Shown piece after piece: positions 37,898 to 50,449 of a DNA stretch of 64,000 nt. The notes under the pieces were generated by a model, which worked only from the letters and a program-made list of their open reading frames with translations, searched no databases and was not told the DNA's origin. Position numbers and translations under genes: made by a program. The stretch is taken from the NCBI GenBank assembly GCA_963920575.1, contig OY986972.1:22046083-22110082 (forward strand), in the 5' to 3' direction. How positions within the stretch are numbered: the stretch's first letter is position 1; every line of letters begins with the position of its first letter. This DNA is from Narthecium ossifragum (taxonomy: Eukaryota > Streptophyta > Magnoliopsida > Dioscoreales > Nartheciaceae).

Positions 37898-39577
37898 GGG
37901 GGTGTTTGTTTCCATGGAAAACTGGCTGGAATGGAATAACATTCCAGTAGTTGAGGTGTTTGTTTCACTGGAATGGACTCCATTCCATTCTAGGACCATT
38001 CCAAAACCATTCTAAAAGACCCCTTTCCAGCCAAATGTTTCTGGCCAAATTGTGGCCAGAAACAGTTTCCAGCCAAGTTTTCCATCGCTCACTTTTCCAA
38101 GCATCAAGTAACTTTCCATCGCTCTCTTATCCCACGCGGAGAACCCCAGCCAACATCTCCTTCTCCAGCTCCACCTCCTCCATCGACGGCATCTGAGCCT
38201 TCCAAGGCCTTGGCCCAGTGAGGAGGAGCTCGTCGGGGACACCGGGTTGACCAACGGCGCCGTCTTGCAATGGTGGTGAGGAGGAGGATGGCCGAGAGGA
38301 GGATCTGGTGGTGGTGGTGGAGGGCCATTGTGGAACCTGCTGTTAAGTGGAATGTCACACACATCACCGCCGAGCTGCCGCCCCGCGCGATGTCGGTGGC
38401 GTCCTCATCGGCGTCACGGTCCTTCTCCTTCGCAGGGTCGGGATTGGGGGACAGTGATGGGATCATTGGGTGCGCACCGGCGAGAGGGGAGATCGCGACA
38501 TGGGAGATCCTAAAAGGTTAACAGAGGAGAACAGAGGAGGAGGAGGAGAGAGGGGCGGTCTAAGGGCGGTGGACCCCGAGGGAGATGCAGGGAGCTCGGG
38601 TGGCCGCCGAGCTCGGTGTGGCGGTCGACGATGATCGGAGAAGTGGACGGTACTCGGGTGGGCTCCCGACTTGGACGAAGGGCGGGGAGGTTGAAATGGC
38701 GTCGAGAAAGATGGGGCGGCGGGGTGCTAGATCCGAGGAGAGGAAGAGAGGGGCGATCGACGAGAAGGTTGGGAGAGGAGAACAGAGGAGGAGAGGACGA
38801 TAGGAAGAGAGGGGCAGTGAGGTTATATTTTTTTTTTAATTTTTTTAATTTTTTAAATGGGTAATTTTTTATTTTTTTAAAAAAATTATTTTTATAAATT
38901 TGATTAGCATTATTTAATGTATTTAAAATATAAGTGTTCCGCTAATAAAATTGTTTATCATCACTACAATAAAACATAAGTGCTCCGTTAATAAATTGCT
39001 CATGCATGGTGGATCTTCTCGGGCGAGCGGGAAATTGTTGTTCATTAATGTTTGTAAAATAATCAGAGTATGAATTTTGTAAACTTCGGTGTGTAATATA
39101 TAATTTCTCATGTTCAAATTTTGTAAATGGGTGTTATAAATTAGCTTGACCAATAAACTTCATTCTCCAACATTGAATATGATTAAAAAACAAAAAAAAA
39201 ATAAAAAAAACAAAAAAAATCCGAAATGAAAGAGATATGTTATTATATTTTCATGAACATAGATATTGATATATCACAATTATTTCATATTATTAATGTC
39301 ATAATAAGTTTAATATATATCAAAATCGAAATATATGGTGGTATTCTCACCACTAGCATTCAAGGGTTACCATATCCCCCATTCCACCGCAAAACAAACA
39401 CAAAAACTGAAAAGTCACTGGATTCTGTTTCCATTCCAACACCAAACAAACAATAAAAATGACATTCCATTCCACCACCACCAAACAAACAGCAAAAGTG
39501 ACATTCTATTCCATTCCACCGGAATCACGTTTCATTCCAACACTCCATTCCAAAATATTTCAGCGAAACAAACGCCC
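37898..39577. mobile_element. Large PIF/Harbinger- or hAT-like element with gene-like cargo
   Basis: The left end GGGGGTGTTTGTTTCC and right end (complement) GGGCGTTTGTTTCG form short inverted repeats. Subterminal 'attccattcca'/'tggaatgga' motifs occur at both sides. The flanking TTA (37895-37897) and TTT do not match cleanly. The interior 38100-38810 is very GC-rich (GGAGGAGG, CCGCCG) and could be captured host DNA; no intact ORF is convincing. Confidence 0.55.
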
Positions 39578-41056
39578 TTTGGTCGAGAGAAATCTTTAGA
39601 GGTTGCATGAAACGTACAAGAAAAGTCGGCCAAGTGTCAAGGATACTTTAAAAAGAAATTGGTAGAGAAAAAGCAAATAGTTAGCGTTAAAAAAGAAAAA
39701 GACATGCAACGTAGTAAATTGTTTTGGTCACGAGTGTAATTTCAGTAGGTATATTTGATAGATTTAAACTTTAAGAGCAATCCCAAGACCACGATCATTT
39801 CTTGCACTATATGTATTAATCGACAAAACATTCAGCTGTATATCTGATCTAGTGATTATGAGAAAAAAAGGAGACGAAAATGCTGCATTATAACATCACT
39901 GACCTCTCGATCTACGTCCCGTTGGCTGGACCGCAGCAACCCGTCCGGGGTGGCAGCCGCTGCCTGTTGATCTCTTGTGCGCGTGATGGAGGAGGCGGCG
40001 TTGGGATGGAGGAGGAGCCAAGGCTTGGTCGGGGTGAAGGAGGAGCGTGCGATGGAGGAGCCGGAGCTTGGTCGGGAGGGAGGAGGAGTAACAGGAGTTC
40101 GTGATGGCCGAGATTGATGCCATGGATCTTCAAAGCACCAGTTTCCACCTGGGTTAACGGGTCTATCCCAAAATCCAATCCGTTTGTAGTCAATTTTTTA
40201 AAAATGGTGATTTAAAATCTGGATTGGTCAGCAATGTTGGCTGATGGCCTAGCTTTAGGACTGGTTAGAAATCATTTTTCTCAATCAATCCACAAAACGA
40301 AGACAAAAGTTGCATCAGTGACGTACAGCCCAATACATCCATATCAACGCAGACGAACCGTCCAAAGCCCCCAAACAAAAAGGAAACAAGAAAACAAAAA
40401 ATACGAAAAATACGAGACCTCTCTCCTAGTCTCCTGCACTCTCTATCTCTCACATCCCATCCATCTCCAAACCTCCATCATTTTGATTGGCACTGTCAAC
40501 ATGCCATCACAACCACCTTTTAAAACCCCCTCCACCAATCCAAACCTCCCAAGCCCTGCAACCCCTTCACCTCTCTCAATGCTCTCTCTCTCTCTCTCTC
40601 TCTATATGTATCACATCCTCTCTCTCTCCTCCTGCAAGCAGTGCTTCCTCCGTCTTATTTCTTTTCTTTTTCGTATTTGCTGCAGTTCAAACTTCAGTGG
40701 TTTGTTGCTGTTCCAAGGATAAGGTTGCAGGCGTGAAACCAGGGTTCTTACTTAGCCCCTCCAATACCGGAACTCCACCTATCCATTTCTGGAGAGACTG
40801 GGTTCTTTGAATCTGTGTGCTGAGTCTCCCTGGCCAGCTGCTGGCTTCTCTAGAGAGAGAAGAAGAAGAAGTAGAAGAGAGAGAGAGAGAGTGTGTGTGA
40901 CCCTTTCTTTCACATCAGATGGCATTTCCCGAAGCCACCTGGCTTGCAGCCAAGCCCTTCTCCTGTCGCCTGGGCTTTTGGGGGTCACCCATCCTTCAAA
41001 TCCTTCTACAGTGACCCTACCTTCATATTTTTCCTTGTTTTCCATTAGGCGGTGGC
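39578..41056. other. Intergenic DNA upstream of the S40-like gene
   Basis: There is a GC-rich block at 39900-40110 (GGAGGAGG motifs, no clear gene), then CT-rich DNA with a (CT)n tract near 40580-40602. No other gene was recognised. Confidence 0.5.
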
Positions 41057-41243
41057 TATAAATGTTGGAGGAGGTGATGGTGGTGATTTCAGTAATACCC
41101 ACATCACATAACGCCAATGGCAAAGCTTTCTAGAGAGAGAGACTGAGAGAAGGCCATTTTTGTGGAGTGCCCTTCTTCAGATCATATCTTTGCATGCATT
41201 TTCTGAGTCAAAGCTAGCTATATATCTTGTTTGAGCAGCAGCT
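41057..41243 (+). promoter_or_regulatory. Core promoter and leader of the S40-like gene
   Basis: GGCTATAAATG supplies a TATA box at 41057-41063. A start near 41090 would give a leader of about 150 nt with a GAGAGAGA tract, ending at the ATG at 41244. A second TATATAT at 41218 is too close to the ATG to act as the main box. Confidence 0.55.
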
Positions 41244-41741
41244 ATGGAGGATGATGATGAGTTTGAGGAGGGGGAGGTGTGGGATGTGGTGAAGGAGAGG
41301 AGAGATGGGAGAAGCAAGGATGGCTTCTCTCCATCCCCTTCTTCTACTTCAAGGAGACACCCCTCTGCCTCTAGAATGATCCCAAGATCCACTGCTCATT
41401 TAGATACAAGTGGAAGAGCTCTTCAGCAGTCTGCCCCTGTGAACATCCCTGAGTGGTCCAAGATCTACAAGCAGAAGGGGTACTCCTCTGGGAGCCTTGG
41501 AGACTACAATGACGGCGAAGAGGGCTGTGGCGGCGGCGACCGCGTCTGCGACGAAGAGGGTGACGAAGATGGTGATGATGATCATAAGGTTCCACCTCAT
41601 GAGTGGATTGCCAAGAAGTTGGCAAGGACCCAGATCTCATCCTTCTCAGTCTGTGAGGGTGCTGGGAGGACACTCAAAGGTAGGGACCTCAGCAAGGTGA
41701 GGAATGCAGTCCTCACAAGGACTGGCTTCATAGAAGAGTGA
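41244..41741 (+). CDS. S40-like senescence regulator (DUF584)
   Basis: The product is a single-exon protein of 165 aa. It starts acidic ([16 protein letters not shown]), has a Ser/Pro-rich part (29-60), an [14 protein letters not shown] motif ([14 protein letters not shown], 66-79), an Asp/Glu/Gly-rich linker (86-114) and the diagnostic C-terminus [14 protein letters not shown] (116-129) followed by [31 protein letters not shown] (132-162). S40 proteins are small nuclear plant proteins induced in ageing leaves and by stress; their biochemical action is unclear. There is no intron, as usual for the family. The ATG follows AGCAGCAGCT and no upstream in-frame start is needed. A polyadenylation signal AATAAA lies at 42041. 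It appears intact. Confidence 0.92.
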   Translation: MEDDDEFEEGEVWDVVKERRDGRSKDGFSPSPSSTSRRHPSASRMIPRSTAHLDTSGRALQQSAPVNIPEWSKIYKQKGYSSGSLGDYNDGEEGCGGGDRVCDEEGDEDGDDDHKVPPHEWIAKKLARTQISSFSVCEGAGRTLKGRDLSKVRNAVLTRTGFIEE

Positions 41742-42703
41742 AACTTGCTTGGATATGGATGACAACTACTAGCTTAGCTAAGAGTACTCAGTAGTGCTGG
41801 ATGGCTATGGGGTTTTTGTTTCTTTGATGTGGGTGGTATCCCTTCCCTGCCTCTCTCTGGCAGTCCTACCATTTTGTCTGGCAATTAGAAGTTTTTGTGG
41901 AAGGGGTGATGAAGGGTGGTTTAACTGTACTCCTGTTGTATGATCTGTAGTATGTGAACACCTCTCCTGTTTGTTCCCTTCTTTTGTTGCTGCTGTTGCT
42001 TGATGAGAGGGGGTGAGGAATGCCATCTTTTTTTGCTGTGAATAAAAAGTTTATGTGATCAGTACCATAGTGTTGTCCTTTATTATGTGTCTTGTTTCTA
42101 TTCCCATGTGAGCTTGTTTCTCACACCCATGTCCATGTGCCTCTCTCTCTCTCTCTCTGCTCAGGTGTTTTAAGGTGCCTTTGGACTGCTGCAAAACTCT
42201 TCTTCATTGCCCTCTTCCAAGTTTTACTGAGATTCTGCAGCCATTCTATTCTATATTTTTTAATGAGTTGTTTGTTTCTTTATCCAGTTGGTGGGTCTCA
42301 CACCAGTACAAGTATACAGTGCGTACTACATTTGAGAAGATTGGCCCCCTAATGAAGAGAATAGATCAATTATAATAACAAGGGATGTCGCCATTATTGC
42401 TCACCCTAGTGCCATGATCAACAGTGCTATGATCAGGACAAAGGCACATGGAAGTATGGAAACATGGATAGGCTCCAAGACTAGATTGCCCATTGGAAGT
42501 ATATAAAACTGTGTGCTTTGCTTGGGAAATGAGGTAAATCCAATCCTAATCCTAGCTTGGCTCTATAATGGCTGTCCTTGTCTCAGCTCCTTTTCTGAGT
42601 TCCTAAAATGGAGCTTGAAGGAATCATATGAGAATCCTACCTGCTGTTGGTACTATACCTGCTTTCCAAAGACATAATTAGTGATGAAGACTGTTCTTAG
42701 ATG

Positions 42704-42745
<42 letters not shown>

Positions 42746-43419
42746 GAGTTGCATGTGATGCTCAGTAGATTGATCAAATTAGGTAGTGTTTGTGGTCCAA
42801 AATGAGCTTCCTGTTTTACCTTATTCCACTGCAACCACCATTGCAGGTGGACCAAGGCAATCAGGGTCATCTTCTCATGACACAGAGAAGTGGACATCTT
42901 GGGGCCATTATGTTACAGTTTTGCAACACAAGTTAGCATGTTTAGTATGAGAAAGAAGATCTGACACCATGGAACCTAACACTAATCTTTTTCTCATATT
43001 TTGCAACCTTTTATTCTAGCTTATCCAACTGATTGAAATCTTCCCAATTATCATGATGTATGATGCATAGAATAATATGCTATAGGTTGTACCTGTCACT
43101 ATAATGCACTCCATAAGCAACATGAATGTTTAAATATTGGTGATGGGATTCTGGAGGTTCTCTTAAATTATGTAAGGGAACTATTAAGAGATAGGGAACT
43201 ATAGATAGTCCTACCTCACGAGATTTGTGACTTAAAGGTAGTTTTCATATCTAATATACTGTAGAGGATGTAAGATCTCATCTTGATCCTAGGAATTATA
43301 GCTATAGGGGAAGGCCTATTCATATTGAATCTTTATAGATGAGGTTTTGAAGCTTTATCATATCCAGATTTGATGTTCTAACAACTTAAATATATGTACC
43401 AATCATGCATTAATACTTG
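41742..43419. other. 3' UTR and intergenic DNA
   Basis: The S40-like 3' UTR ends after AATAAA (42041-42046). A (CT)n microsatellite lies at about 42702-42742. There is no further gene. Confidence 0.55.
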
Positions 43420-43493
43420 TATAGTTTTTGTAAAGGATATATATTTGTGCGTGACAAGTAACAACACTATAGTTTTTGTAAAGGATATATATT
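43420..43493. repeat. 26-bp direct repeat beside a LINE fragment
   Basis: TATAGTTTTTGTAAAGGATA and the following six bases occur at 43420-43445 and again at 43468-43493. Confidence 0.8.
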
Positions 43494-43499
43494 AGAATT

Positions 43500-44041
43500 T
43501 CCTACTACATTCTTATGACAAGCACCATCTCTAGCCCGACGAGCAAGGTCATCTGCAACGGTGTTTGACTCCCGTGAGACATGCATAAAGATCACTCCCT
43601 CAAGAGATGCAGTCAGACTCCATACCTTTCAAAGAAGAACTTCCAACTCCGGCAGCCACACTTTTCTTCCATTGAAAAAATTCACCACGCTTCGTGAATC
43701 CGACTCCACAATCACTCCCCTACTACATCGCACCCTCGCTTCCTCCAGGCTTCTCAAACAACTGCCCTCAGTTTGGCCTCATCAATACCAACAGCCCTCA
43801 CTTTCTCCATGATGATCCAACTTGGTGATGGACCCCCCTCCAAACATGCCACACCAATGCCTGCATACATAGCCCTAAATTGCCACGCGCCATCAGTTTG
43901 TAGTACTACGTCACCATCACGTGGTTGATAACAACTAGACGAACGATGATGGTTGCGATTCCAGCCCTTGTTGTGCCAAAACACGTTCACCTGCTTGCGA
44001 GTCCTCCAAACCAAGCCAAGCTTTCCGGTAACAACCTGCAA
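43500..44041 (-). pseudogene. LINE RNase H fragment
   Basis: On the minus strand it reads VLQTDGAWQF...GIGVACLEGG then IDEAKLRAV. After a frame change comes VESDSRSVVNFF, and the sequence ends VSRESNTVADDLARRARDGA. These are the D, E, D and D positions of a LINE RNase H domain. There is at least one frameshift and no intact front part. Confidence 0.8.
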
Positions 44042-46075
44042 TCTTGGTTGTTGGAACCACTATATAAACTGGATGAGTAATTCAGGTTAAGATTGATCAT
44101 CTGACATTCCATGTCTCCCTTTTCTATTGCTAGAGAAGGTGAATAGGTGATGGATAGGAATTAAGAACTGGCCAAACTTTTTTTTTTTTATGAAAAATGA
44201 AATCAAGACCGGGGAAGAAAAATAAAAATACGACGCAATCTTGTAGAAAAAATCAGTGTATGATCTGGGATGAGGAACTAGAAAAAGTCTGAAATTTCGA
44301 TACTATCAAAGAAGATACAGGTCAGAATCCTAGTTTTAATTAGATTTTCTTATGGACACTTCAATTATTAATGGAGATGGTGGTTATTTCCTCATATGGA
44401 TCATCAGTGGTCCATTCTTTACATTGAAGAGGATTCGACTTGAAATGAGCTAATAAGCAATGCCTAATATAATAGAAGGAAATTAGATTAAATATATCTT
44501 ATCCAATCATCTTCTTTTCATATTTTTATTCCTTTTTTTGTGTGCATATTTAATTCTACCAACTATCATGATAGCGATTATAAGTATATATATTATCCAC
44601 AAATGAAAGCAATATAGGAATAAAATAGTCCACAAATTATGAGCACAAAAGTCTAGTTCTTATGAGTACATTGTTCTGAGACACCTAATCTTCTAAAGCG
44701 TATTAAACTCTCACATTTTAAAAAATTAGAGGGACAGGCATCACTATAAGTATTGTGATTGGCATCTCAAGTAAAGATTGGAAGTAGCAATTTCAAATGC
44801 CAATTCGAATTTCTTATTCAATATTGGAGAAGTTCATACTTTGTGTTCAGTGTAGAATCAAAATTAATCTTTATAATATTGTGTTCTAAGTACTTTTTTA
44901 TTCTTTCAACTCAACTTTAATTTCACAATAGAAAAATAGAACAGGAACACTGAAATTTGAAGCATAATCTTAAATTACTGTTCCCTATCATATCATAAAC
45001 AAACTGTGAAGGGGTCCCCTGCTGAAAAATTCAACCAATGAAACTATAAAAACATGTAGACTAGTGCATATATAATAGGGCTTGAATGGCTCATGAGTTA
45101 TGATCTCATGACTTCTGCTTTGATATCATGATAAATCACCAATTATCTTAAAAACTTAAGCTGATCAGAGAGGATCACCGAAACTATATTCTAACAGGCC
45201 TGCTCAATTCTAGAAGATCCAATAGAATTCACCATGCTAGCTGTTTGATAGCAAAAGCATTCGACTTTGATTTACTAACCTAGTTTAATTGGTCAACCAT
45301 CAGATTCCATTTTTGTCATTTAGATTCTGACCTTAATTTCTACCTGAAATAGGGATTACGTTTTCTCGAGAATATGTTTTGAGAAATCTAATAGCAAAAA
45401 CAGTCAGCCTAATTAAATCAAAATTTCCTAATATTCTGACTTCTAAAATGTAGGATATGCTAGTACACATCAAGAACGCAACGGAAGACTTAGATTTGAG
45501 TACCTTGATTGGCTCCTAGGATCTTCTTAGAATGCCTTATCCTCTCTTTCTCGTTTGCCCGTGGTGAATGTTATTATTAGAACAACATCTTGAATCCACA
45601 GCATAAGAATTCGATTTTTAACACTCACAGCACTTACGTATATAAAAGATAAGCAAAAAGAAAACTAGAATCTATGTATTTTTCTCTACATGCATGTCCT
45701 AATTGAATTAGAAATTAAACGAATCACTTATATGCGTCTAACTCAAACTCTAATCATAATACAAATCCAAGATACAAATTAGTAGCTTTGTGGTCACATT
45801 TGTGTCATCAGCCGGACCCACTCCTTCGTACCATAAATTCTCGATCATAATTTCTTATCACAAGTCCCAGTCACCATGCAACCAAGTGTCTTATTTAAAA
45901 ATCACTATAATGGCAATGCGTTAAATCACTATAATGGCATGCGTTAAAGAGTCTAAATCTAAACAATAACACTGATGTCATGATGTAGCATTTCCATTAC
46001 TGAATTGCAAGTTGAAACCAATAGCATGAAACCATAAACTTTCCATTTATGGTATATCTTGAAGCAATTTTCTAG
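44042..46075. other. AT-rich intergenic DNA
   Basis: I see no gene, RNA gene or clear repeat here. A 19-bp near-tandem duplication (AAATCACTATAATGGCA-type) occurs at about 45899-45937. Confidence 0.5.
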
Positions 46076-47215
46076 CATTATAAAGGAAGCTTCCTTAGGT
46101 CATTCACGTCAGCTTCCCTATTCATATTCTCTAAAATACTCCAATGTATATTACTCTCCTATTTTATAGTTTCTTTATTTGCAACATCCTACATTAGCTT
46201 CCCTAAACGATTCTCTATATCATTAAAATACTCATTCCTCCATCTTTCTTTTCATATTATATTCTCCATTTATTATTTGACAGTCATATAATTATAAAAT
46301 TTATTTACATCACATAATTAAACTATGAGAATATTTTTATATTAAAATATAATATATAATATATAATATATAATTTTATGTCAATAGTTCTATTAATTAA
46401 ATACTTGAAAAGGAGAGCTACAAATTTATTAATCTCATCAATAGTTCTATTAAAGTACATTATAAAATAAATAATAAACATATTTTATGTAAATACCTCT
46501 ATTAATTAAATACTTAAATATTTGTATTAAACATACATATTATAAAAATGGGGTGGTGAAAGGGAGCACTGTTCATGTCCCCTATTATAGGGGAGATGAA
46601 GGGAAGCTGATGCAGTCCATTTTTCACCATCTCCCCTAGATCTGCTACTCTAAAATAGGGTAGGGAAGCTTATAGGGCATCTAATGTGGATGCCCTTAGG
46701 GCACTCACATCACCACCCTAAATGCCTCCCTATCCTATTTTAGGGTGGCAAATATAAGGTGATTGGTGAAATCAGGGCTGCATCAGCTTCCTTATAGCCA
46801 CCCTATAATAGAGGAGATGAACAGTGCTCCCCTACATGTGGGGGAGCACTATAGCACTCCATATATATTAATTTATATTAAAAAATGCTAACTAATATAT
46901 TTAATTAATAGAAGTATTGGTCTAAATTTTATATATATATATATATATATATATTATTTTAATTAATAAAGAATGGCTTCAAAGTTTAATTATGTAATAT
47001 AATACAAATTCTATAATTATATGAATGTCAAATAATAAATAAAGAATATAATATGAAAGGAAAGATGGAAGAATGAGTATTTTAATGATGTAGAAAATGT
47101 TTAGAGGAGCTGATGTGAGGTGTTATAAATAAAAAAACTGTAAAGTACGGAAGTAATTAATATATATTAAAATATTTTAAAAAAAATAGATAAAGAAGCT
47201 GATGTGATGACCCAA
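46076..47215. repeat. 1.1-kb imperfect inverted repeat (nested MITEs)
   Basis: The arms pair around a centre near 46692. The left GGGAGCACTGTTCATG...AGCTGATGCAG (46561-46615) has its complement at 46780-46850. The left 'cattcctccatctttc' (46225-46245) pairs with 'gaaagatggaagaatg' (about 47061-47076). At the centre GGGCATCTAATGTGGATGCC abuts GGGCACTCACATCACC. The layout suits one MITE inserted in or fused with another copy. No target duplication was fixed. Confidence 0.75.
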
Positions 47216-48500
47216 GTGCCAACCACGGAGCACAGAAATAAGGTAGCTTCCTCGGTACAACTACTTTTAGAATTCTAGGGTCATCTCCCTGAAATAATCT
47301 CAAAATAGTACCAAAGAATTTGATTTTTTTTTTAATTTTTAATTTTTGGCTTAAAAGCTACTTTTTTGCAAAAATTTATCATTACAACTACAACTTGCTA
47401 GTTGCAGCTTTCGCTGTCTGTAGGTTCAGCACCAAGAGTCACAGGGGAAAGGTTCACAGCACCACTAAACCAAACATATGCTTATTTAAATTGTACTTTA
47501 AAAGTTTCATTAATAATTGAGTTTTTAATTACGACTAAAAGGCTGACACTCTAATTTCGTATCGCCACTTGGGGGGTAAACAATAGTCAATGGCGATTAA
47601 CAAAATATTTTTTTTTGAGTTATGACCCGAGATTTTGACATAAAGCATAGTTAAAAAATAATCAATCGACAGTCAATTCGCGATTAACAAAATATGTTAT
47701 GGCCCGAGATTTTGACGTAATGCACAGTTAAAAAATAATCAATTAAAAAACTAGCGATAACAGTAAACTCATATTTGGTACGGAGTTAAGGGGTTATTTC
47801 CGTTTAACCCCATTCCTATTTCTAAATATAAAATATCATCGTTATTATTTTATTTTTATTTTATTTATTATCATTACTCTATTTTTTTCTATCCTCGTCT
47901 TTTAATCCTACGATTTTGTAACTCTATTCCCTCTTTTAACTCTACCTACCTACTCCCTTACCAGCCCTAAGGTGTTTTTTTTCCAATGCTGTCACTCTGA
48001 TTCAATGAACATTTGATGTGACAACTTATAATCAATAGTCATAGTTGACAGCTAATTGAGCAGGAAATATTACTGCACTCCAGTGTTTTATTTTACTCTG
48101 TTTCCTTACTCAAGGTCAGAATCGCAGGAAATCATATCCAAAACAAAGGTGTTTTTTTTAAATATGATCACAAAAAAAATGTTAAGAACCTTCTTATATA
48201 CGTATAAATACTGGTTGCTTAATCATCATCTCCATTAATTATCTAACCATTCAATAACCATCATCTTTCATGAGACTTCATCTTAATCGTTTAATATATT
48301 CAAATTTAATTTGAATCAGACATTCCTATCCGTCTTACGAGGGGGTATCCGATCTTATATAATAGATTTTTTTAAAAAAATCTTTGTACAGAATAAAACC
48401 CATAAAAGTTAGTTATTAGCCAACATAACTGTCAAGACTCCCTACGGTTCCACTCCCAAAGAACCAAACGGTGGAAAAAAGCCAGAAAATTTTGGCAACC
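47216..48500. other. Intergenic DNA upstream of the DHHC gene
   Basis: There is no gene. A TE-like fragment (GGTACGGAGTTAAGGGGTTA, about 47778) resembles the Tourist-type end at 24176. Two 'cgagattttgac-taa-gcacagtta' phrases repeat at 47625-47735. Confidence 0.45.
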
Positions 48501-50449
48501 ATGGATTCTCCTAGTTCTTCAAATGTTACTAAAGAGATCAAAGAACTTGGCAGAACTAAATGGTGGAGGAGAATTGTTTGCATGCCTGATTGCTGCAATC
48601 TATTCATGAATGAGTCACATTCCATTGCCAGTACTACAAGAGTCTATCATGTCTGGCCTGGAAACAATGCAAGTCATCCATCCAATTTTGTTCCTTAATT
48701 GGTTTTGATGTCAGATCTTATAGTTGAATCTTTGATGCAGGTGTTCTTCTTCAGGGGCCGAATTATCTTCGGCCCGGATCCGCGAGGATTCGTTCTAACT
48801 ACACTTTCCATAGTTCTTTCTAGTTGGATCTTTTGTGTCTACATTGGTGGTACTTTGGGAGAACACTCTGCCCTTATCATTGTAGTGTGTGTGATTCTGA
48901 CAGTGATTGTGAGTGTGAATTAGTCGATGAAATTACTCAATGAATTATAGGGTTTTGTTTAGTGATTATGTTTTGTAACTATGTCATAGATTTAACAGGC
49001 GATTGTTGACTTGGTGTTGGTGGGAACGAGAGATCCAGGAATTGTTCCTAGGAATGAAAAGCCGCCATTGGAGCAAATGGGCAGTGGAATTAAGACAAGG
49101 AGCTTGAGGATCAGTGTTGATGGTGTTGATGTGAAAGTGAAATACTGCAGAATTTGCAAGATAATCCGGCCTCCTAGAGCTAGCCACTGTGCTGTTTGTG
49201 ATAATTGCGTAGAGAAATTTGATCACCATTGCCCATGGATAAGCCAATGCGTCGGTTTGGTAAACACATTAGTTCTCTTTTCTATTCCAATTTTTCCACT
49301 GATATCATGTTTGAAATCCTTGTTCGGAAATGCACATTGGAGAGTGGCTATATACTGTTAAGTTTCGTCACAAATTATGTATAAAATTATGCTTTCAAAA
49401 ACATCTGACCATTATATTCTAGTCTTCCGGTAATCAGAACAATTGGTAAATACAAGTTGGAATTCTCAAGGTATGTTGGCATGTAAATTAGGATCGCAGG
49501 ACTGAATGTACCCGTTCCAAAGTAGAGAGTTCTGCATAACAGAAGCTGGTTGTTTGTCGAGACACATGCATTGAACTAATTGTGATATTTGTGTTTTTGC
49601 AGCGCAATTATCGGTATTATATATTGTTCATCGTCTCAGCTTTGGTGTTCTTCCTCTATATTTTCATATTTTCATGGTGGAGAATGCGGAGGAAATTATC
49701 TGAGGCTGGAAGTGGGTTTCTTGGAGCCTTCAGGAGTTCACCTGAAACACTTGCACTCCTATTCTTCAGCTTCATTGCAATCTGGTTTCTTGGAGGGCTC
49801 GTCAGCTTTCATGTCTATCTTACTGCCCGAAACCAGGTGGTCTTTTAACCAACTCTGCTTTCCTATTACTATGCAACTGTTTTACAAGTTCAATATTCCT
49901 CAGCAGCAACTTGGCTGTTCAGTTGAAAACCTTATAACAAAAATATCAATGCTACCTTCAATCAAAACCTTATAACAGTGGGAAAGTTTGCCTGATTTCT
50001 ATGTGCCAATGAATGCAGTAAGAGATGATAGATTATCTATTCTCATCCTCAATTTTGCTCTCTTTTGCTCTGATAATGTTGCACTCTGATTCCTAAGTTA
50101 CTAAATTGTGCACTTCCCCGTCCTTTTGCTCTACCTTTGTTGGCTTCTACAGACAGCTCGTGAGAATTTTAAAGGACGCTACGCCAATTCTCGAAATCCA
50201 TATGATAAGGGAGTGTTAAGAAATACAAAAGAGGCTTTGTTCACAAGGTTGCCACCTTCGAAGGTGAATCTTCGCACGCCAGTTGAACCAGAGTTTAACT
50301 CAATAGCAAGATTACTCATGAATCTAAAGGAAACCGGGAATGGTAGTAACTTTTCACATCGAGATGCTGCTGAAGACAGAGACTTGTTACCAAAGATGAG
50401 CTCTGAGAGTGAACATTATCCAGAAGTACGCATAGAGATAAAATCATGA
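48501..50449 (+). CDS. DHHC-type protein S-acyltransferase
   Basis: Exons 48501-48668, 48741-48908, 48999-49259, 49603-49836 and 50153-50449 are all phase 0 and give 375 aa. The enzyme moves palmitate from acyl-CoA to protein cysteines at a membrane. Features in order: [23 protein letters not shown] at the exon 1-2 junction; two membrane segments (about 72-120); DPG (124-126); the Cys-rich domain (about 162-200) with DHHC at 187-190; two more membrane segments (about 206-270); TARE where TTxE is usual (278-281); and NPYDKG, the conserved C-terminal motif. HCPWISQC is a mild variant of HCPWVGQC. Intron 1 (48669-48740) starts GCAAGT, a GC-AG intron; the others are GT-AG. ATG 48501 has a good context (aaccATGGa). 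No damage is seen. Confidence 0.9.

Noticed and set aside
38012..38864. Several GC-rich ORFs on both strands
   Set aside because: Overlapping low-complexity frames inside a transposon, with no family signature.
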